From an uncultured Chryseobacterium sp. (lineage in GTDB: Bacteria > Bacteroidota > Bacteroidia > Flavobacteriales > Weeksellaceae), in assembly GCA_913778275.1 (NCBI GenBank), contig CAJYWN010000008.1:1-64000 (forward strand): a stretch of DNA of 64,000 nt, read 5' to 3'. A model generated the notes under the pieces. That model was not told where the DNA came from. It worked only from the letters and a program-made list of their open reading frames with translations, and made no database searches. The first letter of the stretch is position 1. The number at the start of each line of letters is the position of its first letter. The translations under genes and the position numbers were made by a program. This document shows positions 23,737-33,446 of this stretch, one piece after another.

Positions 23737-24312
23737 CTATCCGTTTCTGTCAATTTCTATATCGAATTGATATAAGAGCCCATGAATTTCTGAAAGCGAA
23801 AATTTCGCCTTTTTAAGCCTGTTTCTGAAAGGATCTATGGTATAACTGACGGATGTCCTGAAATCCGCTTTTTCAAGTCTGGTATGGTCGAATACGGCAC
23901 CTGATAAATCACAATGGTTAAAAGCTGCTTGGGAAAGATCACATTCCGCGAAGTCGACTTCAATTAATTTTGAATCTTTAAACAGCGTTTTTTTAATATT
24001 TGTCTTATAGAAAACAGAATTATTTAAATAACATCCGTCAAAAGTGAATGACATTCCGAATTCGTTGCACTCATTAAAGTGAAGCCCAAACATTTTACAC
24101 TCAGTAAAAACAACCTCACGAAATGCAGTAGTGAAAAGTTTTGCCATGCTCAAATTACATCCGGTAAATTCACAGTCATTAAAACTGAAACCTGAAAGAT
24201 CTGCATATTCAAAGTCACAATTTCGGAAGATACAGTTTTCATATTCTCCTTTTTGAAATTGGGAAAAGCCTATATTTTCGAAAGTTTGATTTAAGACGTA
24301 TACTTCTTTCAC
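23737..24312 (-). CDS. Pentapeptide-repeat protein
   Basis: 191 residues built of pentapeptide repeats of the A(D/N)LXX type, with Phe or Leu at the centre (CDFEYADLSGFSF, CEFTGCNLSMAKL, CDLSQAAFNHCDLSGAVF). This should fold as a right-handed quadrilateral beta-helix. No signal peptide, so cytoplasmic. The C-terminal ADFRTSVSYTIDP segment breaks the repeat. Some relatives (Qnr, MfpA) protect DNA gyrase from quinolones; that role cannot be assigned from repeats alone. Monocistronic. Confidence 0.85.
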   Translation of the reverse strand: MKEVYVLNQTFENIGFSQFQKGEYENCIFRNCDFEYADLSGFSFNDCEFTGCNLSMAKLFTTAFREVVFTECKMFGLHFNECNEFGMSFTFDGCYLNNSVFYKTNIKKTLFKDSKLIEVDFAECDLSQAAFNHCDLSGAVFDHTRLEKADFRTSVSYTIDPFRNRLKKAKFSLSEIHGLLYQFDIEIDRNG

Positions 24313-24430
24313 GGAAGTTTATGATTTTGAAAATAATTATCTTTCGCTGATTTAGCAGATTGCACAGATTTATTTTAAAAGAAATTTAGATATTTAAACT
24401 TCCATCACCCCGCTTCCAACTTTAAACCTT

Positions 24431-25660
24431 TTAAACCAAACTATTCTTATCCGAATAATTGAGTTTAAAGAAAATAAAAGTCATCATCGAGAAAGCAAGT
24501 AAAGAACTTCCTCCGTAACTGAAGTAAGGCAAAGGAATTCCTACCGTCGGAAAGAGCCCCATAACCATACCTAAATTAATGGTAAAGTGCATCAGCAGTA
24601 TGGAAGCAAAGCAATACCCGAAAACCCGGTTAAAGCCCGATTTCTGTTGTTCTGCCAGATAATAAATCCTCCCGATATATATCATGTAACAAAGGATGAG
24701 GATTACGCTTCCTGCAAACCCCCACTCTTCACCCACGGTACAGAAAATATAATCGGTTTCCTGCTCGGGAACGAATTTCCCCTGCGTAACGGAACCCTCT
24801 CGGTATCCTTTTCCCCAAAGTCCGCCCGATCCTATCGCCGTTTTTGAATAAAGTAAGTTATAACCTGATGTATCTCTGAATGCTTTTTCTCCTTTATAAA
24901 GAACCTCAATTCTTTCTCTCTGGTGTTTTGGAAGCTTCTCTAAAATATAGGGTGAACCGAAAGCCAGCCCGCAAAGCAAAACCACAGAACCTGCAATTCC
25001 TGAAATGGAAATAATGTTCCATGACATTTTGTAGTAATTCATGGCAATCCACCCTCCAATAATCAGGACTATAGTAATGGCTACCCAAATAGGATCAATA
25101 GCCAGCGAAATCAGGAAAACGCCTGCGAAAAGAAATCCTATCCCGAACAATAATCCGCTCAGTCCTTCCCGGTATAATGCAATAAAAAAAGCAATAAAAA
25201 CCAGCATAGAACCTACATCCGGAATAGCGAGAACCACTACCGCAGGAATACCGACGATAGCCAAGGTGGTCCAGAGCGATTTTTTATTTTTTAAATTAAA
25301 TTCGGGGCCGGAAACGTAATTGGCCAGCATCAGTGCGGTACCGATTTTGGCAAACTCCACCGGCTGCATGGTAAAACTCCCGAACTTATACCAGTTTTTC
25401 TGCCCGAGAATTTCTTTCCCGAAAGGAAATAATCCGATCAGAAGTAAAACCCCTCCAATATAAATAATCCCCGACATGTTTTCAAAGAACTTACTTCTTC
25501 CTACAAAAATGACCAGTCCTACGAATAAGGAAATACAGAAGAAAATCAATTGTTTCTCTCCGAGTTTCTGATCTACACTGTAAATATTTGCGATAGCAAA
25601 TGCACAAAGCAGAAAATACAGTCCGAGACCTAATTTATCAATTCCTTCTGCCCATTTCAT
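24431..25660 (-). CDS. rodA: Rod-shape peptidoglycan glycosyltransferase RodA
   Basis: A 409-residue SEDS-family polytopic membrane protein (about 10 membrane segments) polymerising glycan strands during elongation. It carries QPVEFAK (the conserved region after the second extracellular loop), YNLLYSKTAIGSGGLWGKGY and the C-terminal GIPLPYFSYGGSSLL. The start overlaps the mrdA stop by 4 nt (ATGA), so the two are translationally coupled, as fits the RodA-PBP2 pair. Last gene of the mreB operon. Confidence 0.95.
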   Translation of the reverse strand: MKWAEGIDKLGLGLYFLLCAFAIANIYSVDQKLGEKQLIFFCISLFVGLVIFVGRSKFFENMSGIIYIGGVLLLIGLFPFGKEILGQKNWYKFGSFTMQPVEFAKIGTALMLANYVSGPEFNLKNKKSLWTTLAIVGIPAVVVLAIPDVGSMLVFIAFFIALYREGLSGLLFGIGFLFAGVFLISLAIDPIWVAITIVLIIGGWIAMNYYKMSWNIISISGIAGSVVLLCGLAFGSPYILEKLPKHQRERIEVLYKGEKAFRDTSGYNLLYSKTAIGSGGLWGKGYREGSVTQGKFVPEQETDYIFCTVGEEWGFAGSVILILCYMIYIGRIYYLAEQQKSGFNRVFGYCFASILLMHFTINLGMVMGLFPTVGIPLPYFSYGGSSLLAFSMMTFIFFKLNYSDKNSLV

Positions 25661-27696
25661 TGCTTAGTTGGTTTTGTATTGTTGAGGTTTTTCGTTTCTT
25701 CGTCTATTTTTTTCTGCAGTTTTGCCTTCTGCTCTTTAATAAATTTCAGGCTGTCCTGCATTCTTTTTTGTTTTACAGAGTCCAGAGCGGGATCTTTGTA
25801 CAGACCTTTCCGCTTGAGATCGGCAATCCATTGTCTTTTATATTCCGGCATAAAGCTGGAGGTGATCATCTTTTTGTAAAGGTGTTCCCTTTTAAGATCT
25901 CCGGTAATATATTTTTCAGCAATGACCGTAGCAGCAGGCCCGGCCCATGTTGCCCCGAATCCAGCGTGTTCCATTACGGCAGCCACCACAATTTTAGGTT
26001 TATCTGCAGGCGCAATCAGAACAAAAATCGAATTATCTTTTCCCTGCGGTACCTGAGCGGTACCTGTTTTAGCCAACTGTGTAAAATCATTGGATTTCAG
26101 CCCGTGAGCTGTACCTCTTAAAACCACGGCTTCCATTCCTCTCAATACCGGATCAAAATGTCTTTTATCAACTAAAGTTTGGTGTTTCTTTTTAAATCTC
26201 GGATCAGGATTCGGCTTGCCATCAATAGCTTTCACAATATGAGGGGTATAATACCAGCCTTTATTGGCAATAGCAGCCACATAATTTGCCAGCTGAAGCG
26301 GTGTAACGAGTACATCTCCCTGTCCCATCCCGTTGAAAATTGCCCCCGTAGCAAGTGGATCCCAGTTTTTATGATCTTTTTTGGAACCGCTTGCCTTTAA
26401 AATCGTTTCCATCCTCTTTTCATAAAATTCACCTGTTGGAATTCTGCCTTTTGCTCCTACGGCAAAGTCATTATTCAGGAATTCACCCACTCCAAAACTG
26501 CTCATGATTTTTTTCCATTCATTTACCCCTTTCGAAGGATTTCCCGGGTATTTGTTGATAATCGCAAGATAAGCGTAGGAAAAGTAACAGTTGCTCGAAA
26601 CCTGGATGGAAGGAATAAGCGGATCTGCCCCTCCATGTCCTTTGATTCTTAAACCTCTGTAGCTGAAACCGCCACCGCATGGAAAGATGGTATTTTCATC
26701 CATCACTCCCATCTGCATGGCAGACAAAGCAGTCAGTAACTTAAAAGTAGAACCCGGTGGATATGCCGCCTGAAGAGACCTGTCAAAGGTTGGCTTGTTT
26801 TCGTAAATGGTGTCTTTTGATAAGGCATATAAATTTCTGGATTTATTGGGTCCCGTAAAGAGATTCGGATCAATATCCGGTCCTGTTGCAGAAACCAGGA
26901 CTTCCCCGTTATTGGGATCAATGGCTACAATAGCTCCGTGTTTATTCACCAGCATTTCTTCGGCCATTCTCTGAAGATCATAGTCGATGGTAAGCGTGAT
27001 ATCTTTTCCGGTAACCACATCTTTGTCGAGAGATCCGTTTTTATAAGGCCCTACATTACGCAGCTTTATATCTTTCTGAATGTACTTCATTCCTTTGATT
27101 CCGCGCAGTTGTTTTTCATATGCTTTTTCGATCCCCGTTTTACCGATGAAATCTCCCGGAAGATAATAGGCAGAGTCTTTTTTGATCTCTCTTTCATTGA
27201 CTTCACTGGTATACCCCAAAAGATTTCCCGAAGTTGAAACTTCGTACTGACGCTGCGGTCTGGAAACAATACTGAATGCCGGATATTTAAATATAATTTC
27301 CTGAACCCTTGCAATATCTTCCCTGCTGAGGTTTTTCATAAACGTCATCGGGGTAAGCTTGGAATAGTATTTTTCTTTTTTAATGGCGTCGATGGTTCTG
27401 ATAAAATCGTTTTTAGAAATTTTCATCAGGTTGCAGAACGCGATCGTATCAAAGTCCGGCCTCATGAGCGCCTGCGTAAAAGAAATTTCATAGGCAGGCT
27501 GGTTTCCCACCATAATTTTACCATTCCTGTCGAAAATAACACCTCTCTGAGGGATTACGTATTCTATCTTAATGGAAGTATTGGCTGCATTCAAGGCGTA
27601 CCGATCGGTAAAAAGCTGTAAATAAGCCAGTCTCGCTATAAAAATTACAGCGACAACCAGAAGAACGGAAAAGATTTTTAAATAACGTGTGTTCAA
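25657..27696 (-). CDS. mrdA: Penicillin-binding protein 2 (elongation transpeptidase)
   Basis: 679 residues. One N-terminal membrane segment (~7-27), a dimerisation/pedestal region, and a transpeptidase domain with the SxxK motif Ser316-Thr-Phe-Lys319, SSN (SSNCYF) and KTG (AKTGTAQVP), all intact. It cross-links the strands made by RodA. The charged, Lys-rich tail (~630-679) is longer than in E. coli PBP2. Overlaps mreD and rodA by 4 nt each side. Confidence 0.95.
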   Translation of the reverse strand: MNTRYLKIFSVLLVVAVIFIARLAYLQLFTDRYALNAANTSIKIEYVIPQRGVIFDRNGKIMVGNQPAYEISFTQALMRPDFDTIAFCNLMKISKNDFIRTIDAIKKEKYYSKLTPMTFMKNLSREDIARVQEIIFKYPAFSIVSRPQRQYEVSTSGNLLGYTSEVNEREIKKDSAYYLPGDFIGKTGIEKAYEKQLRGIKGMKYIQKDIKLRNVGPYKNGSLDKDVVTGKDITLTIDYDLQRMAEEMLVNKHGAIVAIDPNNGEVLVSATGPDIDPNLFTGPNKSRNLYALSKDTIYENKPTFDRSLQAAYPPGSTFKLLTALSAMQMGVMDENTIFPCGGGFSYRGLRIKGHGGADPLIPSIQVSSNCYFSYAYLAIINKYPGNPSKGVNEWKKIMSSFGVGEFLNNDFAVGAKGRIPTGEFYEKRMETILKASGSKKDHKNWDPLATGAIFNGMGQGDVLVTPLQLANYVAAIANKGWYYTPHIVKAIDGKPNPDPRFKKKHQTLVDKRHFDPVLRGMEAVVLRGTAHGLKSNDFTQLAKTGTAQVPQGKDNSIFVLIAPADKPKIVVAAVMEHAGFGATWAGPAATVIAEKYITGDLKREHLYKKMITSSFMPEYKRQWIADLKRKGLYKDPALDSVKQKRMQDSLKFIKEQKAKLQKKIDEETKNLNNTKPTKQ

Positions 27697-28199
27697 ACTT
27701 TTTGTTTGATTTTAAATATTAATGCGTAAATAACTATAAATATAAACGAAATTACACTAGTTACCAATACATTAAATAATATTTCAAAAAACCTGCTCAG
27801 CTTAAAGAATTCTATATATTGTACTAAAAGCTGATGTAAAAAGATACTCGTGAATAAAAACAGCAAAAACTGCGCCCACTGGAGGGACTGAAATGAGAAG
27901 AAATCGGTGGAAGTATCTGTAGAAGTTCTGAAGATTAAAGTCCTGAAATAGGCAATAGATGTTGTAGCAAATGCATTCATACCCCAGGTTCCAAGAATTA
28001 CATCAATGGAAAGTCCCAGCAGAAAGCTTAATGCCAGGAACTGAAATTTATTTCTGAAGAAAGGATAAAACATAACGAATACAGGATAAAGCACCGGTGT
28101 ATACTTCCCGAAAATAGTAATCCTGTTCAATACAACAATTTGTAATGCAACCAGAAAAATCATGATTAATATGTCCGTAAATAAAGTCCTGCTAATCAT
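27693..28199 (-). CDS. mreD: Rod shape-determining protein MreD
   Basis: A 168-residue membrane protein with about five hydrophobic segments. Assigned mainly on size, topology and place between mreC (8-nt overlap) and mrdA (4-nt overlap); MreD sequence is poorly conserved. It is part of the elongasome. Confidence 0.85.
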   Translation of the reverse strand: MISRTLFTDILIMIFLVALQIVVLNRITIFGKYTPVLYPVFVMFYPFFRNKFQFLALSFLLGLSIDVILGTWGMNAFATTSIAYFRTLIFRTSTDTSTDFFSFQSLQWAQFLLFLFTSIFLHQLLVQYIEFFKLSRFFEILFNVLVTSVISFIFIVIYALIFKIKQKV

Positions 28200-29046
28200 C
28201 TTCCTTTTTTATTACCGATTGCATCGTATCCTGAATTTTTTGTACTTCAGCCTTTTTAAGATTTTTAACGACATAGACTTTGCTTAAAGCTCCCATCTTT
28301 TCGCTAAGCTCCACAGAGATATCCCAGAATCCTGTTTTATTATCAACAGAATATCCTGCGATGGTACCAATCATTACGCCTTTAGGAAAGATCGCTGATT
28401 TGCCGTCAGTCACTACCGTATCACCAATTTTTAAGGCTACATATTTGGGAATATCGGCAAGGTGCATCACTCTGGAATTATCTCCGTTCCAGGTAAGTGT
28501 TCCGAAGTATCCTGAATTTTTAAGCGCAGCATTGATCCTGATTTTATTTACACTCAATACCGATTGTACCAAGGCATAGCTGTCTGTAGAGTTGATTACG
28601 ATTCCGGCAATTCCTTTGGGAGCCATAACTCCCATCTGCGGAAATACCCCGTCTCTTCTTCCACGGTTGATGGTAAAATAATTGTTTCTTCTGTTGATAC
28701 TGTTGAAAACAATCTCTCCATCCACAAAAGTATAGATTTGTCCGCCTCCCAGCGTATCGTGAACCTTTCTGAACTGAGGATTTTTGGCACCCTGTTTTCC
28801 GTAAAGCTCCATCATCAGGGCCTTATTCTGGGTAACAAGATCTTCATTGATCTGTTTCAGCTTCAGATAAGAAACCCCTTCATCAATGTATCCGGAAACC
28901 CACGAGTTCAAGGCAGCAGATTGTCCTGCAATCCAGGATTGCTGCATGGCGTTTTTAGAGAATATCAGAATCAAAGCAATAATTTGCAGAAATATAAAGA
29001 AGACGAAAAGCGCATTCTTCGAAAATAATCTCAGCAAAAATCCCAT
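28192..29046 (-). CDS. mreC: Rod shape-determining protein MreC
   Basis: 284 residues: an N-terminal membrane helix (~9-29), a coiled coil (~60-90, LKLKQINEDLVTQNKALMMELYG) and paired beta-barrels (~100-260, with NRGRRDGVFPQMGVMAPKGIAGIV). It is the periplasmic scaffold that activates PBP2. It lies 27 nt after mreB. Confidence 0.93.
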   Translation of the reverse strand: MGFLLRLFSKNALFVFFIFLQIIALILIFSKNAMQQSWIAGQSAALNSWVSGYIDEGVSYLKLKQINEDLVTQNKALMMELYGKQGAKNPQFRKVHDTLGGGQIYTFVDGEIVFNSINRRNNYFTINRGRRDGVFPQMGVMAPKGIAGIVINSTDSYALVQSVLSVNKIRINAALKNSGYFGTLTWNGDNSRVMHLADIPKYVALKIGDTVVTDGKSAIFPKGVMIGTIAGYSVDNKTGFWDISVELSEKMGALSKVYVVKNLKKAEVQKIQDTMQSVIKKEDD

Positions 29047-29073
29047 TCAGATATATGTCGTAAAAGTTAGAAT

Positions 29074-30099
29074 TTATTTTATTAAGAAATTGAATTTATC
29101 CATATTCTTAAGGGCGATACCTGTTCCGCGAACAACAGCTCTCAAAGGATCTTCTGCTACAAACACAGGAAGACCGGTCTTTTTATGCAGCCTGTCTGCA
29201 AGTCCTCTTAATAAAGCTCCACCTCCGGCTAAATAAATACCCGTTTTATAAATATCCGCGGCCAATTCCGGCGGCGTTAAAGAAAGCGTTTCCATTACCG
29301 CATCTTCAATTCTGATGATCGATTTATCCAGTGCTCTGGCAATTTCTTTGTAGCCAACCATGATTTCCTTTGGCTTTCCTGTAATAAGGTCTCTACCCTG
29401 TACCGGAATATCTTCGATATCCACGTCAAGATCTTCAACGGCAGAACCCACTTCGATTTTAATTCTTTCGGCAGTTCTCTCCCCGATATAAAGATTATGG
29501 TGTGTTCTTAAATAGTAGGCAATATCATTCGTGAATACGTCACCCGCAATTTTTACAGATTTGTCACACACAATACCACCCAGTGCAACCACTGCAATTT
29601 CAGTTGTACCGCCACCTATATCGATGATCATATTTCCTTCCGGTTTCTGAACATCAATTCCTACCCCGATAGCCGCAGCCATTGGTTCGTAAATCAGACG
29701 TACTTCTTTGGCGTTTACTTTCTGTGCAGAATCCCTTACCGCTCTTTTTTCGACCTCGGTAATTCCTGAAGGAATACAGATTACGATTCTTAATGCGGGC
29801 TGAATGAACTTGCCTTTAATTCCCGGAATTTTTTTGATAAACTCTTTGATCATGTGTTCAGAAGCGTGGAAATCGGCAATTACTCCATCTTTCAAAGGAC
29901 GGATCGTTTTGATGTCCTCGTGAGTTTTACCCTGCATATGTTTTGCCTGTTCGCCGACGGCAATCGGTCTACCCGTAGAACGTTCAATTGCAACAATTGA
30001 CGGCTGATCTATAACAATTTTATTATTATGGATGATAAGGGTGTTGGCGGTACCCAGGTCTATCGCAATCTCTTGCGTAAACATATCGAATAAACTCAT
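29074..30099 (-). CDS. mreB: Actin-like rod shape-determining protein MreB
   Basis: 341 residues; first gene of the mreB-mreC-mreD-mrdA-rodA operon. It has actin-fold phosphate loops IDLGTANTLI (~12-21) and DIGGGTTEIAVV (~165), plus LAGGGALLRG near the C-terminus. It forms membrane-bound filaments that direct wall synthesis. A consensus -7 box lies 30 bp upstream. Confidence 0.97.
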   Translation of the reverse strand: MSLFDMFTQEIAIDLGTANTLIIHNNKIVIDQPSIVAIERSTGRPIAVGEQAKHMQGKTHEDIKTIRPLKDGVIADFHASEHMIKEFIKKIPGIKGKFIQPALRIVICIPSGITEVEKRAVRDSAQKVNAKEVRLIYEPMAAAIGVGIDVQKPEGNMIIDIGGGTTEIAVVALGGIVCDKSVKIAGDVFTNDIAYYLRTHHNLYIGERTAERIKIEVGSAVEDLDVDIEDIPVQGRDLITGKPKEIMVGYKEIARALDKSIIRIEDAVMETLSLTPPELAADIYKTGIYLAGGGALLRGLADRLHKKTGLPVFVAEDPLRAVVRGTGIALKNMDKFNFLIK

Positions 30100-30128
30100 A
30101 CTTTTTCTTCTGATTTTTTAAAGAGTTA

Positions 30129-30136
30129 CAAAGATA
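30129..30136 (-). promoter_or_regulatory. mreB operon -7 box TATCTTTG
   Basis: Consensus TAnnTTTG on the minus strand, 29 bp upstream of the mreB ATG. Confidence 0.55.
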
Positions 30137-30501
30137 TAAATTTAAGACGTCTAAAGAAATTTCACAAGCAGATAATTTGGTTAAAATTTTATTAAAATTT
30201 ACAATCACTTATTAACTTTTACTTTAAGTATTTACAGACTGTAATTTAAACCAGATTCAAGATAAACACTGGCCAAATAAGACATCACGGGAATCGAATT
30301 ATTTTTTATTATTGCACAAGGATGTGATATCTGACATGTGAATGTTTATTTTTTTAACAATTAAAAAAGCGTTTGTCATTAATTTTTAACCCTTAAACAA
30401 GATAATTTAACTCTTATCATGATTATTTAGAATCATCCCAAAATAGTTTTTTACGATAATTATCATATACATTATCAGCAGGCGATTTATCAAAAAAAAC
30501 G

Positions 30502-30509
30502 TAAATTTG
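30502..30509 (+). promoter_or_regulatory. hemA -7 box TAAATTTG
   Basis: Consensus box ending only 8 bp before the hemA ATG, so the mRNA would be leaderless or nearly so. Confidence 0.5.
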
Positions 30510-30517
30510 CCCCGCTT

Positions 30518-31792
30518 ATGTTACAGTATTCCAACATACATCAGACGTCTAATTTTGCCGTGCTTTCCATTAGTTATGAGAAGGCTGATGTAGAGACGAG
30601 AGGCAAATTCGCTTTCTTTGACGAAAACATTAAAAATTTCGTCGCCCGGATTCATAATGAAAATTTAGGGGATGCTTTTGTTGTTTCTACCTGTAACAGA
30701 ACCGAAATCTACACAACTTCGCCTAATTATCTTTTAGTTGCGGAAGAATACTGCAAAACCATCGGAGTCAACCTGATGGATTTCCTTCAATATGCCAATA
30801 TCCTGACCAAAGAAGAAGCGTTAATACACCTTTTCAGAGTAGCAGCAGGTCTGGAAAGCCAGATCATTGGCGATTTTGAAATCATCGGCCAGATTAAAAA
30901 GGCATACAGCAGATTCAGAAAAGAAAGACAGAATTCAAATCCTTATCTGGAGAGAGCAATCAATTCGGCCATTCAGATTTCGAAAAGGATTAAAAACGAA
31001 ACCGGAATTTCCAATGGTGCGGCATCGGTATCCTATGCGGCGGTTCATTACATCCTCAACAATCAGAAAAGACTTACGGAAAAGAATATCCTTCTTCTCG
31101 GAGTGGGAGAAATAGGCCAGAATACGGTAGAGAATCTTGTAAAACATGTCTATCAGCCTAAAATAAAAATCGCCAACAGAACCCAGGAAACTGCCGAAAA
31201 AATTTCAGAAAAATACCATATTCCCCATATCGATTATACCGATTTTGATCAGGAACTTAAAAATACGGACATCCTGATTGTAGCTACCGGCGCAAGACAC
31301 CCTATTGTTAATAAATCTCATTTCCCGAACGGAAAAGAAACCCTGGTCATCGATCTTTCCATCCCGAATAATGTCGATAAGAATGTTATCGAGAATGAAA
31401 ATGTGACTTTAATTGATGTAGATGAGCTTTCTAAACAGATCCAGCATACGATTCAGCAGCGGGAAAAAGAAATTCCGAAGGCTGAAAAAATCATCAAGGA
31501 ACTGATGAGAGACTTCCTCGAGTGGGAAAAAAAGAGAAGGCTGGCTCCGAATATTCATCATTTCAAAGCAGTTTTAAAGAACATGGAACGCAATGAAATG
31601 CATAATTTTTACAAAAAAAACAAATACATAAACATCACGGATATGGAACTTTCTGATAAAATGATTCAGAAAATTACCAACCGTTTTGCAAAATATATCA
31701 TCGATAATCCGTTAAAAGCCGAAGAAATTAGTAAATTAATGCACGAAATTTTAGTTGAACAACCAAACAACGAATTCAATGAAAAGCATTAG
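30518..31792 (+). CDS. hemA: Glutamyl-tRNA reductase
   Basis: 424 residues. It reduces glutamyl-tRNA to glutamate-1-semialdehyde, the entry to C5 heme synthesis. The active-site Cys59 is in VVSTCNRTEIY; the NADPH-binding segment is LLLGVGEIGQNTVENL. The C-terminus is the dimerisation helix bundle. The gene overlaps the start of hemC by 14 nt and heads hemA-hemC-hemD-hemE. Confidence 0.96.
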   Translation: MLQYSNIHQTSNFAVLSISYEKADVETRGKFAFFDENIKNFVARIHNENLGDAFVVSTCNRTEIYTTSPNYLLVAEEYCKTIGVNLMDFLQYANILTKEEALIHLFRVAAGLESQIIGDFEIIGQIKKAYSRFRKERQNSNPYLERAINSAIQISKRIKNETGISNGAASVSYAAVHYILNNQKRLTEKNILLLGVGEIGQNTVENLVKHVYQPKIKIANRTQETAEKISEKYHIPHIDYTDFDQELKNTDILIVATGARHPIVNKSHFPNGKETLVIDLSIPNNVDKNVIENENVTLIDVDELSKQIQHTIQQREKEIPKAEKIIKELMRDFLEWEKKRRLAPNIHHFKAVLKNMERNEMHNFYKKNKYINITDMELSDKMIQKITNRFAKYIIDNPLKAEEISKLMHEILVEQPNNEFNEKH

Positions 31793-32690
31793 AATCGGAA
31801 CCAGGAATTCCGCACTGGCACTTTGGCAGGCAAGAGAAGTGGCAAGGCACCTTCAGAACAACAATTATTTAACGGAAATCGTTCCTATTGTATCTTCCGG
31901 CGACAAAAATCTTACCCAGCCGCTTTATGCTCTTGGAATCACAGGGGTTTTTACAAGAGATCTTGATATTGCTTTGTTAAATGATGAGATCGACATTGCC
32001 GTTCATTCTTTAAAGGACGTACCTACAAACCTTCCTGAAAATCTTGAAATCGTTTCTTACCTGGAAAGAGATTTCCCTCAGGATGTTCTGATCCGTAAAG
32101 AATCTGCAAAAAATAAGGAACTTCACGAACTTAAACTGGCAACAAGCAGCTTGAGAAGAAGAGCTTTCTGGCTTAAAAATTTTCCTAATGCCGAATTTTC
32201 AGACATTCGCGGAAATATACAAACCCGGCTTCAGAAACTGGAAGAAGGCGATTTCGATGCCACTATTTTATCTTTGGCCGGAATTAAGAGAATGAAAATG
32301 GATATCGATTATGAAATGATCCCGTTTTTAATTCCTGCTCCTTCACAAGGGGTAATTGCAGTTGCAGGGCATTCGGAGAAAAAAGAAATCAACCAAATTG
32401 TAAGAAAAGTCACCAACCATACCAAGACCCAGATCTGTGTGGAAATGGAAAGAAGCTTCCTTAATACACTGGAAGGAGGCTGTACGGCTCCTATCGGCGC
32501 TTTCGCTGAAATCTTCGAAGACCAGATCCGTTTTAAAGCTGCTCTTTGCTCTTTAGACGGCAAAAACTGTATTGCTACCGACGAAAATTTCATCTATAAC
32601 GAAGAAGAGAATTTCGGAAAAAAGTTCGCTAAAGTTGTCTTGGAAAACGGTGGGAAGGAATTGATGGCTGAAATTAAAAATCAGATCTAA
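31779..32690 (+). CDS. hemC: Porphobilinogen deaminase (hydroxymethylbilane synthase)
   Basis: 303 residues from the ATG at 31779, which gives the canonical start KSIRIGTRNSALALWQA; an in-frame ATG 24 nt upstream adds an unusual extension. The dipyrromethane cofactor attaches to Cys235 in EGGCTAPIG. It polymerises four porphobilinogens. Overlaps the hemA stop. Confidence 0.95.
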   Translation: MKSIRIGTRNSALALWQAREVARHLQNNNYLTEIVPIVSSGDKNLTQPLYALGITGVFTRDLDIALLNDEIDIAVHSLKDVPTNLPENLEIVSYLERDFPQDVLIRKESAKNKELHELKLATSSLRRRAFWLKNFPNAEFSDIRGNIQTRLQKLEEGDFDATILSLAGIKRMKMDIDYEMIPFLIPAPSQGVIAVAGHSEKKEINQIVRKVTNHTKTQICVEMERSFLNTLEGGCTAPIGAFAEIFEDQIRFKAALCSLDGKNCIATDENFIYNEEENFGKKFAKVVLENGGKELMAEIKNQI

Positions 32691-32722
32691 AAATTTCCAA
32701 TATCCGGCTTTAAGCCTCCAAT

Positions 32723-33406
32723 ATGAAAATCTTATTTACCAAAAATATAGACCGCAATATTATATCCAGAGAATTAGGAGATGATATTGCGGTTGACTGT
32801 ATTGAGGTCATAAGAACAACTCCTGTACAGGTAAGCCCTTTTGACCTGAAAGATTACTCACTCATCTTCACCAGTGTGAACGGCGTGTATTCATTTTTTA
32901 AAAACGGGTTCAGGCCTAATGAAGATTTTACCGCAAAAAACTACAACAAGATCTACTGTGTCGGCGAAAAAACAAAAAAGGAACTGAGGAAACATGGTTT
33001 CGGAACTTTCAAGGTGCTGAAAAATGCAGATGCCCTTTCAAAATTTATTACCGGAAAATGCCATCACGAACGTTTTCTTCACTTCTGTGGCAATCTGGCC
33101 ATAAGCGTTCTGGATAATGAGCTTCCGCTGCAAAATATTAAATACAAAAAAGTTATCGTTTACAATACGGAAGAAATTAATCCTGTGGTAACTGAAAAAT
33201 ATCATGCCGCCGTATTTTTTAGTCCGAGCGGAGTTCGTAGTTTTGCAAAACAGAATTCGCTGGAAAACATGATCCTGATCTCTATCGGTGAAACGACCTC
33301 CCGCGAACTCAGAAAACACACTTCAGAGCCGGTTTTAACAGCAGAAGGAAATACCTTATTGTCTGTATTTAAGCTGATACGAAAAGAAATTGTAAATAAA
33401 GACTGA
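32723..33406 (+). CDS. hemD: Uroporphyrinogen-III synthase
   Basis: 227 residues. The family diverges strongly; the call rests on size, the segment FTSVNGVYSFF, the later FFSPSGVRSFAKQ and SIGETTSRELRK (typical of HemD), and position between hemC and hemE. It closes hydroxymethylbilane to uroporphyrinogen III. 32 nt after hemC. Confidence 0.9.
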   Translation: MKILFTKNIDRNIISRELGDDIAVDCIEVIRTTPVQVSPFDLKDYSLIFTSVNGVYSFFKNGFRPNEDFTAKNYNKIYCVGEKTKKELRKHGFGTFKVLKNADALSKFITGKCHHERFLHFCGNLAISVLDNELPLQNIKYKKVIVYNTEEINPVVTEKYHAAVFFSPSGVRSFAKQNSLENMILISIGETTSRELRKHTSEPVLTAEGNTLLSVFKLIRKEIVNKD

Positions 33407-33446
33407 TATACAATTGTCCATTGGTGACAATGCTATTTAATAGATT

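Larger units (their letters stand above)
30100..30517. other. Divergent intergenic region mreB-hemA
   Basis: About 420 bp, strongly AT-rich, with no ORF. It holds the mreB promoter (30129-30136) at one end and the hemA -7 box at the other. A near-palindrome TTTAAGACGTCTAAA at 30140-30154 has a partial echo (AGACGTCTAA) in the first codons of hemA. No riboswitch was recognised. Confidence 0.5.

Noticed and set aside
23737..24312. Qnr-type quinolone-resistance gene
   Set aside because: Only generic pentapeptide repeats are visible; Qnr loops and overall length do not match.
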